Part shown: in pieces, positions 21,449 through 33,769 of the stretch
Position numbering within the stretch: position 1 is the first letter of the stretch
How the letters are laid out: each line of letters opens with the position of its first letter
Source of the DNA: Adineta vaga
Taxonomy: Eukaryota; Rotifera
DNA: 64,000 bases
Direction: 5' to 3'
NCBI GenBank assembly: GCA_021613535.1
Contig: CP075493.1
Coordinates: 14,074,001-14,138,000, forward strand
Notes under the pieces: model-generated
Seen by the model: the letters and a program-made list of their open reading frames with translations, nothing else
Databases searched by the model: none
Told to the model about the DNA's origin: nothing
Program-made: the position numbers and the translations under genes

Positions 21449-24400
21449 TTATTTTCGAAATTTGAGAACTGTATCTAATGCATTTTGTAGATTTTGTTCT
21501 CTTGTTTCAATCCAATGAATATTCATCTTGACTTGATCAATTGCTTGTTGGCGGGCGATTTGTCCAACACCAGCATTTGGATATTTTGTAAATAGTTCAT
21601 TCATCTTAAACAGAAAATAATGTTTAGATAAGGAAATATTGAAGTTTTTACTTCATCAAGATAAGATTCCTTTTCAAATGAACGTGTAATTGAAAGTATA
21701 GCCGAACCAAATCGATAATTTTGTAATGTAAAACTAAAAATTCAAACACATTAGAAAGAAATTTCTTTCATGATATTCAAAAATTCTAACGTATTGATTA
21801 AATTTGCATAGTTATTCTTATAAAAATTCCAAACAATTTCTCTTCCAATTCCATGTCGACTCATATAACCCATCATAGTAAAATAATCTTGACGTCTTAT
21901 TGTATTTGATCCATCTGTTAGTCCCTCATTGAGTAACCTTATTCAAAACAACATAAAATATTGCTGATATTACATTTAGAAAGAATTTCCTTACCGATTC
22001 AATCGATCTCTATTCTGTGTTGAACTAATTGCCATTAAAGCACGTGTTTGTTCATGTGATGATGTTGCTATTTGATAATAGTTCAACATTTGATTCCAAT
22101 CATTCTCATTCTCGTCACTTCTTAAATGATAGGTATATACAGTGGATAAGAAATCTGCAGGAATACTAAATATAAATGAATGTATTCTATTCTTAATTTC
22201 AATGATTTTAAACAATGTTTTACTCAATATTGATATTGCTATTGTTAAAATATTCTTTCGGAATTGATTGAAATAACATACTGGCTTTTAGTATTGCAGG
22301 AACATGATTCATTCGACAGAGTAATGCAAATCGTAAACTTTTGACTAATTTTGAATTATGATTGTCATTTAAATGAAAGATTATGATATTTTCAAGTGTC
22401 ACATCATTCGAAAGAATTTGTTGAATTGTAAAATTCTAAATAAAAACCATCAGATTCAAAAAGAACGCATCTTTTTCTTATTACTTGAAATGTCATCAAT
22501 GTATCAGGTAGATAATCGATGAGATCTACTAAAATATCCCAATGATATTGAAACGTTCTCCAATGAACATATTCCGTTATATTTTGTTCTCCTAATGAAT
22601 TTATAATTCGTAATGGTTCATGATAATCGATTAAACCTTTATAAGCAAGTAGAAAAGTATCCTGAATGAAATTGATTTTATCTTCATTGGAAAAAAACTA
22701 AAATAAAAATGATAAAAACTGATGAAAAGAAGAGTTTATTTACTGTTGGTTCCGATTGGATAACCGATGTAAAACGTTCGGATGAAAATGAATATTTTGT
22801 CACGTGAAAACTTTGAAAATCACGATTACATTTAATCCATGAATAAGTCTTGTTCGATATTGTTCGTGTCTCTTGTTCATTTTCAAGAATAAAATTGATT
22901 CGCTCATGATCAATATCAGAATCGGAATAATTTCCACCGAGAATACAATCTAGATTGATTTTCCAACGGTAATTCTTATTTAAATTTGATATATCAAATA
23001 TATCGGATAAAATGAAACGTGATTGAGTAAATGATAGTTTCGTTGATTTATCTTCATTCGTTAAATCAATGTTAACTAACGGATAATTCATTTCATTTAA
23101 CCAACTTTTCATAAATTCTTTTCCATTTGTTCGATTATTTAATGTTCTATTAAAAAATCGGTTTAAATCACCAACATTAAATGCATTGCTTCTTAAATAT
23201 TCTTGTAGATTTTCACGAAAAACTTCTTCACCAACTATTTTATTTAACATACGCATCAAACTTATTCCTTTTGAATACGCTAATCCATCAAGATAACTCA
23301 AGATTTCCGATATACTTGTCGCATTTTCCACCACAATCGAATGAGAATATGGTTTGGCATCATCCCACATGATTGGTATTGTATCGTCCGTTAAGATTTG
23401 TAATTCCTTTTGAAAACATGAAAATGAATAGTACTCATCTCATTCTTTCTTACCATATTCCAATCAGCATACTTTTCTGCGAATGTTTTTCGACAAAGCC
23501 AACTAATCATAACTTCACTGAACCAAAGATCATTCCACCATTGAAATGTGACATAATTTCCAAACCCTAAATCAAATTTTTTACTTCACGAAAAGGTATG
23601 AAGTTCAACTTACAAGAATGACCAATTTCATGAGCAACAATATCTGCATATTGTTGTTTTTGTAATAGAGTTGCAATTTTTTCATTATAAATTATTCGTT
23701 CTTCACGAAATGTAATTAAACCGGAACTTTCCATTGCCGTCGATCCCATATCATAAATCGCCAAAATATCTAATGAATCTGATTGAAAATCTTTACATCT
23801 CAACTCATTAAGTTACCTTTTTTTGGAGGTAAAGCTTCGGTAATATTGAAATATGTTTTATAAAATGGAATTGCAGTTGAAGCAATATCAAATGCTAATC
23901 TCGAATGATTTTGTTCTGTTAGTTCTCGTCGAGCCCATATTGTTATCTAAATTCAATTCATCACAGGCAATTCTTTTCAATAGCATACAAAATTCGTCTA
24001 CCGTTGGTGATTGATCACTATCCGAGACTTTTCCATATGTATCGGGAAGAATTGCCCAAGAAGCAACATAAGTACTCATACGAAATGTTTCAGCAAATAT
24101 TGTATGACGTAAATTATCTTCAACGGTTTGTTTGATCTTTAATAAAAAGAATTTATAGTTTTAATTGAGAGAAAAATGATAACATACAATAGGAAAATTG
24201 GCTAAAGCAATTGTATTTTGAGGATGACGAATTGTGAGTTTAAATTGAGCTTTGATATGTGGTTCGTCAAAACAAGGAAATGCTCTTCGAGCTTCGGTTG
24301 CTCGAAGTTTTGTTGCTAATAATGTACTAAATAGAGAATTGTTTAACTCTTTCAGATGTTTCGATTCAAATTACATACCCATTTATTTGATTTTTATCGG

Positions 24401-25031
24401 GAAAAAAACTTTGATAAAAACCAATACTAGGATTTTTTAGATTGATGACGAATTTTTGTGTTAATTTATATTGATTTGTTGAAAATAAAGAATTATTTAC
24501 TAAACGTAAACTTATGTAATCATTTGGAAGGTATCTTTTCATGATTAGAGAATGTTGAAGACCATTTTCTAATAGAATTGGTTCTTCAATTTCAACCATA
24601 TCTCTTGCATGATAAATTAATTGTTTTATTGGTTTTTTTAAATTAAAATCAATTGTAACTTGTCCTTTCATAGTTATTTCTTGGATATCATTACAGATAT
24701 ATTCTAATTCATAACTATTAACAAGTAAATCAGTTAATAAACGTGATTGACATTCATCTTCAATACATTCAGTTGGATTTTGTGTTACTGTACTTGATGA
24801 TGATGATGATGATGGTGGTGATACGGTTTCAAGGACAGTAATATATTTTGTTCGTCGTGGAAGAAGGCCAGCTAATAAACCAACAGTAAGAAGAGATGCA
24901 CAATAAAAAAAGATGGCAATGATAATCCATGATTTTGGTAATTGACGTAATGATGAAAAGCGAGTATTTCTTCGACTATTTCTTTCTGATTCACCTAAAT
25001 CAAAACTTTTTTTTGATCGACTCATTGGCAT
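21449..25031 (-). CDS. M1-family zinc aminopeptidase (aminopeptidase N-like), multi-exon
   Basis: Type II membrane peptidase that trims N-terminal residues of extracellular peptides. About a dozen exons joined by 40-60 nt introns. A cytoplasmic head is followed by a transmembrane helix (WIIIAIFFYCASLLTVGLL, residues about 35-53) and a Ser-rich stalk. The N-terminal beta domain contains AFPCFDEPHIKAQFKL. The catalytic domain has HEIGHS split by an intron and continued by WFGNYVTFQWWNDLWFSE, giving HExxH-x18-E zinc binding. The Tyr-containing AYSKGISLMRML follows, then an ERAP1_C-like helical C-terminus ending at 21449. Odd point: the exopeptidase motif GAMEN is replaced by TAMES, with the key Glu kept. 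No internal stops remain after splicing, so the gene appears intact. Confidence 0.87.
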
Positions 25032-26196
25032 ATAGTTTTAATATCTACGATTGGAGATTGTTCGTATTTGTCTTGATGATGTAAATCAAAACTAATATGA
25101 AAGACCGAAAGAAGAAAAAAAGAACTTGTTTCATTGTTCTTCTCGTTTTTTACCCCTATTTATAACTGATAAGAATTTTATGCTGACAAAAGTTTATATA
25201 CGATGACTTGCATTTTGTAAGCTTATCTCTAATTTCTTTTTTACGTGTTTATGAACATTTGATTCAAAGTTGATGGTGTGGATGAGAATGAGAATGTCAA
25301 TATGGATCAGAAATAAGGAGAACAAACACATTCATTGGCTTACTCAGTGTTAGATCCTTTCGTATATATGTTCTTGCTATTCTCTTCAAATATTGATATT
25401 GTATTTATTTTGATTTAATATCATCTATACTTTTGTAAGAAACTATAAAACGACGATGATGAAGAAGGGATTTCATGTTTCATAAAATATAACATTTTGA
25501 TAGATTAATATATATTTCAATTGAATATAGGCTAACGAAATCGAACGATAATAGTTTACTTGATATTTGTTTTGTTTCAAGTCTTTTATATTGTGGTTAG
25601 CAACAATATAAATTGTCTAAATCAACAATACATCGATGAATCACTTGAGAAAGTTCATATTCCAAGAGTTGCAATCATCATAGTCAATACTACTCATACA
25701 CTTTATCAGCATGTATTTGAATACCAATCATCTTGAGGGTGTGAGTGTGATTATTCTGTCAAATGACGATACCAGTACACCAACTAATCTCTCAATAGAA
25801 CCTTGCACAGACAGGCAGCAGTATTCATATGTTACTTTTTCATAATGTTTCAAGACCACTAACGTTCATGCATGTGCCTCTTTTATCAATGCAACTCACT
25901 CTCAACTCTTTCTTTTAGTTCTCTATTTTTTGATAAATTACTGACAAGAAAAGAATGAAATGAAAATATTTACTCTACTTTTATCTTGAGAAAGAATAAG
26001 ATGATACGAAATAGAAATTGCGAGTGAAGCAAGTGAGAACAGATGAGAATAAAAGAAAATACGAGCCTTAACTTTTGCTTGCCCTCAAAAAGATACTCAT
26101 GTACTTTATTGAAATAAAACTCGAATAAAGTTCTGAGAATGATTGCTGGGAAGATTTCATATGATTATATTACACTTTAGATGATAATCTTATCTG
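25032..26196. other. Divergent intergenic region
   Basis: Separates the divergently transcribed aminopeptidase and ABC transporter and should contain both promoters. It contains one G-rich telomere-like motif (25731-25750) and pyrimidine-rich tracts (25870-25930); no gene seen. Confidence 0.45.
25731..25750 (+). repeat. Dispersed G-rich telomere-like motif
   Basis: TTGAGGGTGTGAGTGTGA. Related strings occur at 41035-41058 (minus), 57671-57690 (plus) and 61246-61272 (plus), all between genes. They resemble the TGTGGG-type telomere repeats known from bdelloids. Confidence 0.45.
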
Positions 26197-29100
26197 ATGG
26201 CAAATAAAATCATCAATGATACTATCGATCTGGCAATAAGAACAGACACCAAACAAATTTCTATTCCAATTTCATCTAATGGTCGAAAATCTTGTGGTTT
26301 AGATTGGGCTGAATCCTCTTGGACACGATGGATCTATGTTATTTTCTGGACATGGTTAAATCCAATTTTAAATGTTGGTTACAAACGTCAATTAAATGAT
26401 GATGATTTATTCGATGTCTCGTCAAATGATGAATGTAATCAGTTATTGAACAAATTTGAAACAGTTTGGAATAAACATGAACAAAAATATAAAGAGATTA
26501 GTACATGGAAAATAATCATAGAAACATTTTGGAAACCAACTTTATTCGCTGGTCTCATTTTAATACCTTACATCGCTGTAAAAATAGCACAACCTCTACT
26601 TATAAGACAACTCATTCTTACTATTAATGATCCTACTATACCATCCTATGTCGGTTATTTATATGCTATTGGTTTAGGACTTTCCACTCTTTTACAAGCA
26701 CTCATGCATCAACAACATTTCCTACGTATCACTCGTGTTGGAATGCATGTACGTATTGCATTATCATCTATTATTTATAAAAGATTGTTATCCTTACCAA
26801 CGAATGCTATTTTGCAAACAACAACAGGTCAACTAGTTAATTTAATTTCGAATGATGCAAGTAAATTCGAAGATCTTAGTTTAGTTCTTCATCAGTTATG
26901 GTCAGCACCATTAGAAGCAATTATTTCTTTTATTTTTATTTGGAATCAAATTGGTGTTCCAACATTATTTGGTTATGGTATATTGTTACTATTAGTACCG
27001 TTACAAACATTTTTCAGTAGAAAATCTGGAAAATATCGAAAGAATACAATGGAATGGTCGGATAAACGTGTTAAAGTGATTAATGAAATCTTAGTTGGTT
27101 GTCAAATTGTTAAAATGTATCGATGGGAAGAAGCATTAGAAAATGTTGTTTATGATGCAAGAAAAAATGAACTGAAAAATATTCGAAAAATAGGTCGAAT
27201 ACGTGGATTGAATATGGGTATATTTTTTGCATCATTACCATTGATTACACTGACCACATTTGGCGGAAGTTGGTTAATGGGTCAAATATTATCTGCTACA
27301 AATATATTTACTACTGTAACATTCTTATCTAATATAAGATTTCCAATGATAAACAGTGTCCCTTTTGCAATAGGAAGATTAAGTGAAAGTAGAGTAGCAG
27401 CAAAACGTATTGCTCAATTCATGAATTTATCAAAACAATCTTGTACGAAAACATTTGAAAAACATTCAAGCCATGTTTCTACTTGTACATCAGGCAATAT
27501 AGTAATGAGTAAAGCTTCGTTCGTTTGGGATACAACTCAATCATCTCAATTAGTGAATATAGATTTGAATGTGAAAGATGGTTCACTAATTGGTATTATC
27601 GGAACAATTGGTTCATCGAAATCATCTCTTCTGTCCGCTATACTTGGTGAAATGTCTCTTGTTGAAGGTACTTGTAAGATAGATGGTAGAATTGCTTATG
27701 TATCTCAAATTCCTTGGTTATTTGCTGGTACAATTCGAGAAAATATTTTATTTTGTAAATCATATCAAAAAGAAAAATATGAACAAGTGATAGAATCATG
27801 TCAATTAATTACTGATTTACAATCATTTCCAGCCGGTGATCAAACAATTATTGGTGACAAAGCAGAAAATTTAAGTGAAGGACAAAAAGTTCGTGTCTCA
27901 CTTGCGCGAGCTTTATATACCGAAGCTGATATTTATTTATTGGATGATCCATTAGCTGCCGTTGATCCATCTGTTGCCAAAAATATTTTCAAACATTGTA
28001 TTAGTAACGAAGGTTTTTTAAAGAATAAAACACGATTATTAGTAACACATCAAATTCAATTCTTATCCGAACTTGATCATTGTGTTCTATTAGATCATGG
28101 ACGAATCGAAAAACAAGGTACATTCGATGATTTATTATCTTTAGAGAAAATAAAACAATCCTATGAAAATCAATTCAATGAAACTAAACAACGACATGAT
28201 GATACGCATGTTTTCAATAAAGATTTAAGCAAAGTTCAATCAACAACTATGGATGAAAATAGTATTATCAAAGAAGAAGTATCCATTGATGGATCAACTA
28301 ATCTCAATGTTTGGTTAAAATTATTCACTTCTGGATACGGTTGGTTTGGATTAATTCTATTAATCTTTTTAATGTTAATAGGTCAAGGTATTTATGATGC
28401 GACTAATAAATGGTTAAGTATATGGTCATCAAAAATCGCATCTGAACAACGTCAAATACATTATCCATATATCTATTTAGGATTAGTTATTGGTACATGG
28501 ATTATTTCATTAATTCGTTCGGATTATTTTTTTCATTTGATCTTATGTGGTGCATCAACATTGCATAATAGTATGTTTAAAGGTGTTCTATATACTTCAT
28601 TGAGATTTTATGAAAGTAACCCCATTGGACGAATATTGAATCGATTCAGTAAAGATCAACAAGTTCTCGATGATTTATTACCTTTAGCATTCTATGATAC
28701 AGTTCAAACATTGATACTCGTATTAGGAAGTCTTGTCATTATTGGTATGTCAAATCCGTGGGTTTTATTAATACTACTTCCGATTCTTCCGATAGTTATT
28801 TGGTTACGAAGATATTATATAAGATCGAGCCGAAGTCTCAAACGTTTAGAAAGTGTAAGTCGAAGTCCTGTTTATGCATTATTTTCTTCATCATTGAATG
28901 GATTAATGACAATTCGAGCATTTAATATGGAAAATGAATTTGTCAATCTTTTTATCGAGAAAGTCAATGCAAATACGCGTGCATATTTTATATTTGTTTC
29001 TTCAAGTAGATGGTTTGGTTTACGATTAGATCTAATGACTTGTTGTTTAACATTTCTAACCGCAATTTTATCGATTGTTTTACGTCGTAGTGTAGATTCC

Positions 29101-30039
29101 TCATCGATTGCATTGAGTTTATCTTATTGTATAAGTTTAACTTCTATCTTTCAATGGGCAGTACGTCAATCAGCTGAAACAGAAAATTATATGACGAGTG
29201 CGGAGAGAATCGATGAATATTCTCGTCTTCCTCCTGAAGAAGATTTTTACAATGGAGAAACAAAACCACCGATACATTGGCCAAACGAAGGCAAAATTCA
29301 ATTTGATAATTATAAATTAAGATATCGTCCTGAACTTGAACCTGTTTTAAAAGGAATGAATTTAGAAATAATTCCACAAGACAAAGTTGGTATTATTGGT
29401 CGTACAGGTGCTGGTAAATCATCGATATTTCAAGCACTCTTTCGTTTAATTCCTAAATCAACAACAGAAGGGAAAATTCTAATTGATGGAATTAATATTA
29501 ATGAAATTAGTTTGAATGATTTGCGATCGATATTGAACATCATTCCACAATCTCCCGTCTTATTTAGTAATACACTTCGATATAATTTAGATCCATTTCA
29601 ACAATATACAGATCAACAATTATGGAATGCATTAGAAGCTGTTCAATTGAAAATTAAGATTGAAAATTATCCAGAGAAACTGAATACTCAAATAGCAGAG
29701 TGTGGAAGTAATTTTAGTGTTGGTGAATGTCAATTAATTTGTGTAGCAAGAGCAATACTTAAACCAAGTAAAATCTTACTTATCGATGAAGCAACAGCAC
29801 ATGTTGATACACGAACAGATGAAATGATTCAACAAATTTTACGAGAAAAATTCGTGAATCAAACAATTTTAACAATTGCACATCGAGTAAATACAGTGAT
29901 GGATAGTGATAAGATTGTTGTGATGAATAATGGTTTTGTTGAACAATATGGAACGCCAAATGAAATATTTAGTGAACATAGAGAATTCTTGACTGAAATG
30001 AAGAATGAGAATAATGATGAACTATTGTCTATTACGTGA
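26197..30039 (+). CDS. ABCC (MRP4-like) full ABC transporter, intronless
   Basis: ATP-driven efflux pump for organic anions or conjugates, plasma membrane. 1280 residues with TMD1 (about 80-400), NBD1 (about 440-650), TMD2 (about 700-990) and NBD2 (about 1030-1270): the short ABCC layout without TMD0, like ABCC4. NBD2 has a perfect Walker A (GRTGAGKSS, about 1067) and Walker B DEATAHVD. NBD1 is unusual: Walker A reads GTIGSSKSS, with Ser for the third Gly, and the signature is LSEGQ. The NBD2 signature is VGECQ where the family usually has VGQRQ. NBD1 Walker B ends in Asp-Asp (LLDDPLAAVD), normal for ABCC. Absence of introns over 3.8 kb contrasts with its neighbours and may indicate a retrocopy or intron loss. 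Confidence 0.92.
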   Translation: MANKIINDTIDLAIRTDTKQISIPISSNGRKSCGLDWAESSWTRWIYVIFWTWLNPILNVGYKRQLNDDDLFDVSSNDECNQLLNKFETVWNKHEQKYKEISTWKIIIETFWKPTLFAGLILIPYIAVKIAQPLLIRQLILTINDPTIPSYVGYLYAIGLGLSTLLQALMHQQHFLRITRVGMHVRIALSSIIYKRLLSLPTNAILQTTTGQLVNLISNDASKFEDLSLVLHQLWSAPLEAIISFIFIWNQIGVPTLFGYGILLLLVPLQTFFSRKSGKYRKNTMEWSDKRVKVINEILVGCQIVKMYRWEEALENVVYDARKNELKNIRKIGRIRGLNMGIFFASLPLITLTTFGGSWLMGQILSATNIFTTVTFLSNIRFPMINSVPFAIGRLSESRVAAKRIAQFMNLSKQSCTKTFEKHSSHVSTCTSGNIVMSKASFVWDTTQSSQLVNIDLNVKDGSLIGIIGTIGSSKSSLLSAILGEMSLVEGTCKIDGRIAYVSQIPWLFAGTIRENILFCKSYQKEKYEQVIESCQLITDLQSFPAGDQTIIGDKAENLSEGQKVRVSLARALYTEADIYLLDDPLAAVDPSVAKNIFKHCISNEGFLKNKTRLLVTHQIQFLSELDHCVLLDHGRIEKQGTFDDLLSLEKIKQSYENQFNETKQRHDDTHVFNKDLSKVQSTTMDENSIIKEEVSIDGSTNLNVWLKLFTSGYGWFGLILLIFLMLIGQGIYDATNKWLSIWSSKIASEQRQIHYPYIYLGLVIGTWIISLIRSDYFFHLILCGASTLHNSMFKGVLYTSLRFYESNPIGRILNRFSKDQQVLDDLLPLAFYDTVQTLILVLGSLVIIGMSNPWVLLILLPILPIVIWLRRYYIRSSRSLKRLESVSRSPVYALFSSSLNGLMTIRAFNMENEFVNLFIEKVNANTRAYFIFVSSSRWFGLRLDLMTCCLTFLTAILSIVLRRSVDSSSIALSLSYCISLTSIFQWAVRQSAETENYMTSAERIDEYSRLPPEEDFYNGETKPPIHWPNEGKIQFDNYKLRYRPELEPVLKGMNLEIIPQDKVGIIGRTGAGKSSIFQALFRLIPKSTTEGKILIDGININEISLNDLRSILNIIPQSPVLFSNTLRYNLDPFQQYTDQQLWNALEAVQLKIKIENYPEKLNTQIAECGSNFSVGECQLICVARAILKPSKILLIDEATAHVDTRTDEMIQQILREKFVNQTILTIAHRVNTVMDSDKIVVMNNGFVEQYGTPNEIFSEHREFLTEMKNENNDELLSIT

Positions 30040-30801
30040 TAGAATATATCATTTTCTGTTAGTTTAATCCAAACATTAATGCTAATAGTTACGTCATAGA
30101 AACAAAATATTTCAAGTTCTAAATTTATGTTAGAATGAGAGTGAAGTGTTTGAAAAGAACCGTTCATCTATTCACCCACACCTGTAGTATAAATAAAATA
30201 GCATTTCCGATTTTGACCTTCAGCATACTGGTTGACACGTAATAGAAAATATTTCTGTTAATAATATTCTTCATCAAGATTACTATTATATATAAAAATG
30301 CTTCTTTGAACTTCAATACCTTCACAGATTAAAAGATGTAAATCATTTGACATCTGAATACATGACAACTATCTTTTAATAATGATTCATTCACGTCATC
30401 CAGATTACTTCAGCAATGCTAATAACTTGATTTTAGATTTAAAAATACATTCATGCATCATCGACATTTTTTCAATGAATAAAATACAATTTACTTCTGC
30501 AGAAAAATGTTTTGCTTAAAAAACTTTTGTATTTGCGTGACTCTATCAAAATGATATTCTCGACATCCATTTTCTTTTCTTCATTGGCTACTATGACAAA
30601 AATAAACATTAATAATCATGAAGTCAATGACAAAAAAAGAGATTTTAATTCATTGATAGTGCATCTGCATTTTTGACATTAAGATACTAATATCTGTCAT
30701 CATTAAATCTACGTAATTTATAACTTTCTCGTGACGTATTCTAAATTATCTAACTATATATATAGAGAGAGAGAGAGATAAAAGTGGAACAAAAATTAAC
30801 A
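30040..30801. other. Intergenic
   Basis: AT-rich; a weak telomere-like motif (CACCCACACC near 30173) and a GA dinucleotide run at 30763-30777 just before the GPCR. The minus ORF at 29859-30167 is a shadow of the transporter's end. Confidence 0.4.
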
Positions 30802-31800
30802 ATGTCGATTTCATTAGCTGACATTAGTATACATATCACACGAGCCATTCTACCCATAATTATTATTATTGGTATTTTGGGTAATTCATTCAATATTGGT
30901 GTATTAAGTCGACAGAGATTATACAATCATGCATGTTCTCGGTATTTTCTTGCCGTTGCAATTAATAATCTATTTTTTACGGGTATTATTCTTATCTATC
31001 GTTTACTTGTAAATGAATATCAATATGATCTAGCGAATAGTTCCATAATATCATGCCGAATAATTAGTTATATTACTACTTTAAGTTCATTTATTTCACC
31101 TTATTTACTTATCTTAGCTTCAATTGATCGATTTTGTGCAAGTTCAAGTAATGTTCATATGCGTCAATTTAGCTGTATTCGAACAACTCAATGGATGATT
31201 TTCATTATTATTGCGATATTTTCAATTTTTTTCATTAATATTCTAATTCTATTTGATATACAACCAACAAAAGGCTTTATTTGTGTTCTACATGCGAATA
31301 CTTTGTACGCTCAAATATACATATTTACGCAAGTTTTTTTGTATGCTGCTATTCCACCTTGTTTGATGGTTCTTTTCGGTTTTATGACTATCCGTAATAC
31401 AAGTCGATCACGTACAGTTCAAGTAGTATCATCACGATATAATCGTACAGAACAACAACTTGCTCGTATGGTATTATTTCAAGTGGGTGTGTATGTTCTG
31501 CTCACTCTACCAACGAGCAATTTTTATCTTATATCAGCTTTACCTAATACTATCAGCACAACACCTATGTTTTCATTCGTATCAAAAATATTTCAATTAT
31601 TATTTTATTGTTCATATAGTTCACCATTTTTTTTATATCTTTTATCTGGTCGTATTTATAGACAAGAACTTATTCAATTACTACGCAAGATATTTCGAAT
31701 TTGTTTTCATAATCAAGTTGCACCAACATTAGGTTCAAATATTAACGCACCAATGCAGACAACAATCCCTCCACGTCAAGAAATCGACTTTATTGACTAA
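30802..31800 (+). CDS. Orphan rhodopsin-like GPCR
   Basis: 332 residues, intronless, starting at ATG 30802 (the frame is open a little further upstream with no ATG). Seven hydrophobic segments are evident. TM1 has the class-A Asn in GNSFNIGV. TM3 ends in SIDRFCAS, a DRF variant of DRY. The last helix (FQLLFYCSYSSPFFLYLL) lacks a clear NPxxY and is followed by SGRIYRQEL. Cys residues in ECL1/TM3 and ECL2 (GFICVLH) could form the usual disulfide. It resembles the large FMRFamide-receptor-like orphan families of lophotrochozoans; ligand unknown. It is similar in style to the GPCR at 33770-34834. Confidence 0.85.
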   Translation: MSISLADISIHITRAILPIIIIIGILGNSFNIGVLSRQRLYNHACSRYFLAVAINNLFFTGIILIYRLLVNEYQYDLANSSIISCRIISYITTLSSFISPYLLILASIDRFCASSSNVHMRQFSCIRTTQWMIFIIIAIFSIFFINILILFDIQPTKGFICVLHANTLYAQIYIFTQVFLYAAIPPCLMVLFGFMTIRNTSRSRTVQVVSSRYNRTEQQLARMVLFQVGVYVLLTLPTSNFYLISALPNTISTTPMFSFVSKIFQLLFYCSYSSPFFLYLLSGRIYRQELIQLLRKIFRICFHNQVAPTLGSNINAPMQTTIPPRQEIDFID

Positions 31801-32923
31801 GATACCAGCATATGATATCTTATATAATTTCAAAACAGCACAAAAAAAACTGAATATTATGGTTTGATTTTCATGAACATGCTACTTTCAAATCTCAGCA
31901 AGAATTGTCATAGATCTTTATTTTCTCTTTCACTAATTAAAACTTGAACTTGTCAAAAATAAACCTCTACGCAACCAACTCATTTCGTATAGCATAGGCA
32001 AATAATCTTAATTTATATACACCCTCAATCCATATCAATTCTACGCTCAAACGTAATCTCTCTCGGAAAAAAGAATAGATTTTTATATCACTTTTTTCTT
32101 CTTTTAATATTGACTATGAAGTCATCCAAACGAAGAGAATGAAATTGATCGTGACTTTTGGTAAAACCATTTTGAGGGATTACATCTAGTGCAGAGCGAT
32201 AGGAGGTTTAGTCGATTTGGTACTCACCTCACAATTCCCTTTTCCTTATCCTTACAGAGTCAGTGTACAACACTCACGTTTCCTCAATGATAAACATCCA
32301 ATTAATTCTCTTTTTCTCAACAGCTACATCTATCGGTTGTGGTTCAATTAATTAATTCCACAGACATATCTATTTTTACCTGCAATAAACTAACTATTAT
32401 ATGCACTATAGATAACTATTTTACAAGATATTATTTCTCAATCGAACTCGAGATAAACTTCTAATAACATTATTTATTCTTTCAACATAGATTATTGTCA
32501 GTAAATATAATGAACACATGCCCATCTTGAGAATAAGTATAGGAATGAAGATAAGGATGTGATTTTAAACGAAAAAAATAAATGAGATTCTTGATGTTTT
32601 ACCGAAATCATATTCACGTTTTATTCAACGTAGTGAAGAGGCAACATTTTTATTTTCGACATTCTCATGTGAAATCAATGGAATTAACATTATAATGAAA
32701 TATTTCGTGAGCATAAAGAATTACTGATTGAAATGTAGAATATCTTTTTTTCATTCATTGATTTAAATAACATCATACGTCAATGCTGCCATTTTGAAGA
32801 TATAAAACGGAGAGATAAGGGTAATAGTTATTACTGTTTTTTTCACCTTGAAATAACTTTTTTCAAGGTTTGTATTTGTTATTCTGTAATGTAAGTGTCA
32901 TAATATCGTTTTCACTGTTATCA
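31801..32923. other. Intergenic
   Basis: AT-rich, no recognised gene or element; it contains the promoter of the acetyltransferase gene. Confidence 0.4.
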
Positions 32924-33642
32924 ATGACGAACAGTAGAAAATATTTTCAACAAGGACAATTATTTGATGATTATGCAGATTTAAACGTTAGTTTGTATGT
33001 TGCATCCAACGATGATATCGAAGAATTATGTAAAGTAATTAATTGGGCATATGTTGGTAAACCGTCGAAATCAGAACTTGGAGAACTTAAGTTTGATTGG
33101 GTCAATGAAAAATATTTGATGCAAAAAGCACGAATTACATTAGAAGAACTTAGAGAACTGATCGAAGACGAAGAACATTGTATTGTTCTTATTGCAAAAT
33201 TAAAAACACTAACAGGCTTACAGATTGTTGGTTGTACAAAAATCGTGCCGTATGATCAAAGTTTACAGATAGGTGATGATGAGAAACAAGATCTAGCGGT
33301 CGAATTCGGTTTAAATGCTGTCGATCCAGATTATCAAAGTCAAGGAATAGGAACTTTGCTTTACAATGGAGCCATAGTAAGATTAACATCCAGTTATAGT
33401 TATCTATTTAAATAATAAGAGAAAATATTTATTGTATTTAGCGAATTACGAAGGAATATTTCAATGCACAACGAGTTTATTCTCATATAATATCAAGTAA
33501 ACGAAATCAAATCGAATGGTGTTTTCGACAAGGTTTCATTGAGACAGGACGATTCATACCATATCCACGTAAAGAACGACTCTATTCAAACGTTGATCCG
33601 GACACAGTGAAGTTTTCTGTTCTAACTAAACGTTTAAAATAG
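32924..33642 (+). CDS. GNAT-family N-acetyltransferase, two exons
   Basis: CDS join(32924..33376, 33442..33642), 217 residues; the 65-nt intron has GTAAG..TTTAG ends. The N-terminal half has the usual GNAT strand-helix start (LYVASNDDIEELCKVINWAY). The acetyl-CoA pyrophosphate loop is visible as VDPDYQSQGIGTLLYNGAI (Q/RxxGxG/A type). The second exon supplies the final part (NQIEWCFRQGFIETG, then YPRKERL). Size and motif order fit the family. Substrate cannot be predicted; eukaryotic relatives act on small molecules or protein N-termini. The ORF extends upstream to 32870 without a Met, so ATG 32924 is chosen. Confidence 0.78.
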
Positions 33643-33769
33643 AAAATAACCTATGCAATAAAGTGACACAAATATCAATGACAGTCATATAACAAATTTC
33701 ATCTTTTTCTTAGTTTGTAAGTATTTATTATTCGAAAGTATGTTTTTACATAGGTATTCATTAAATAGT

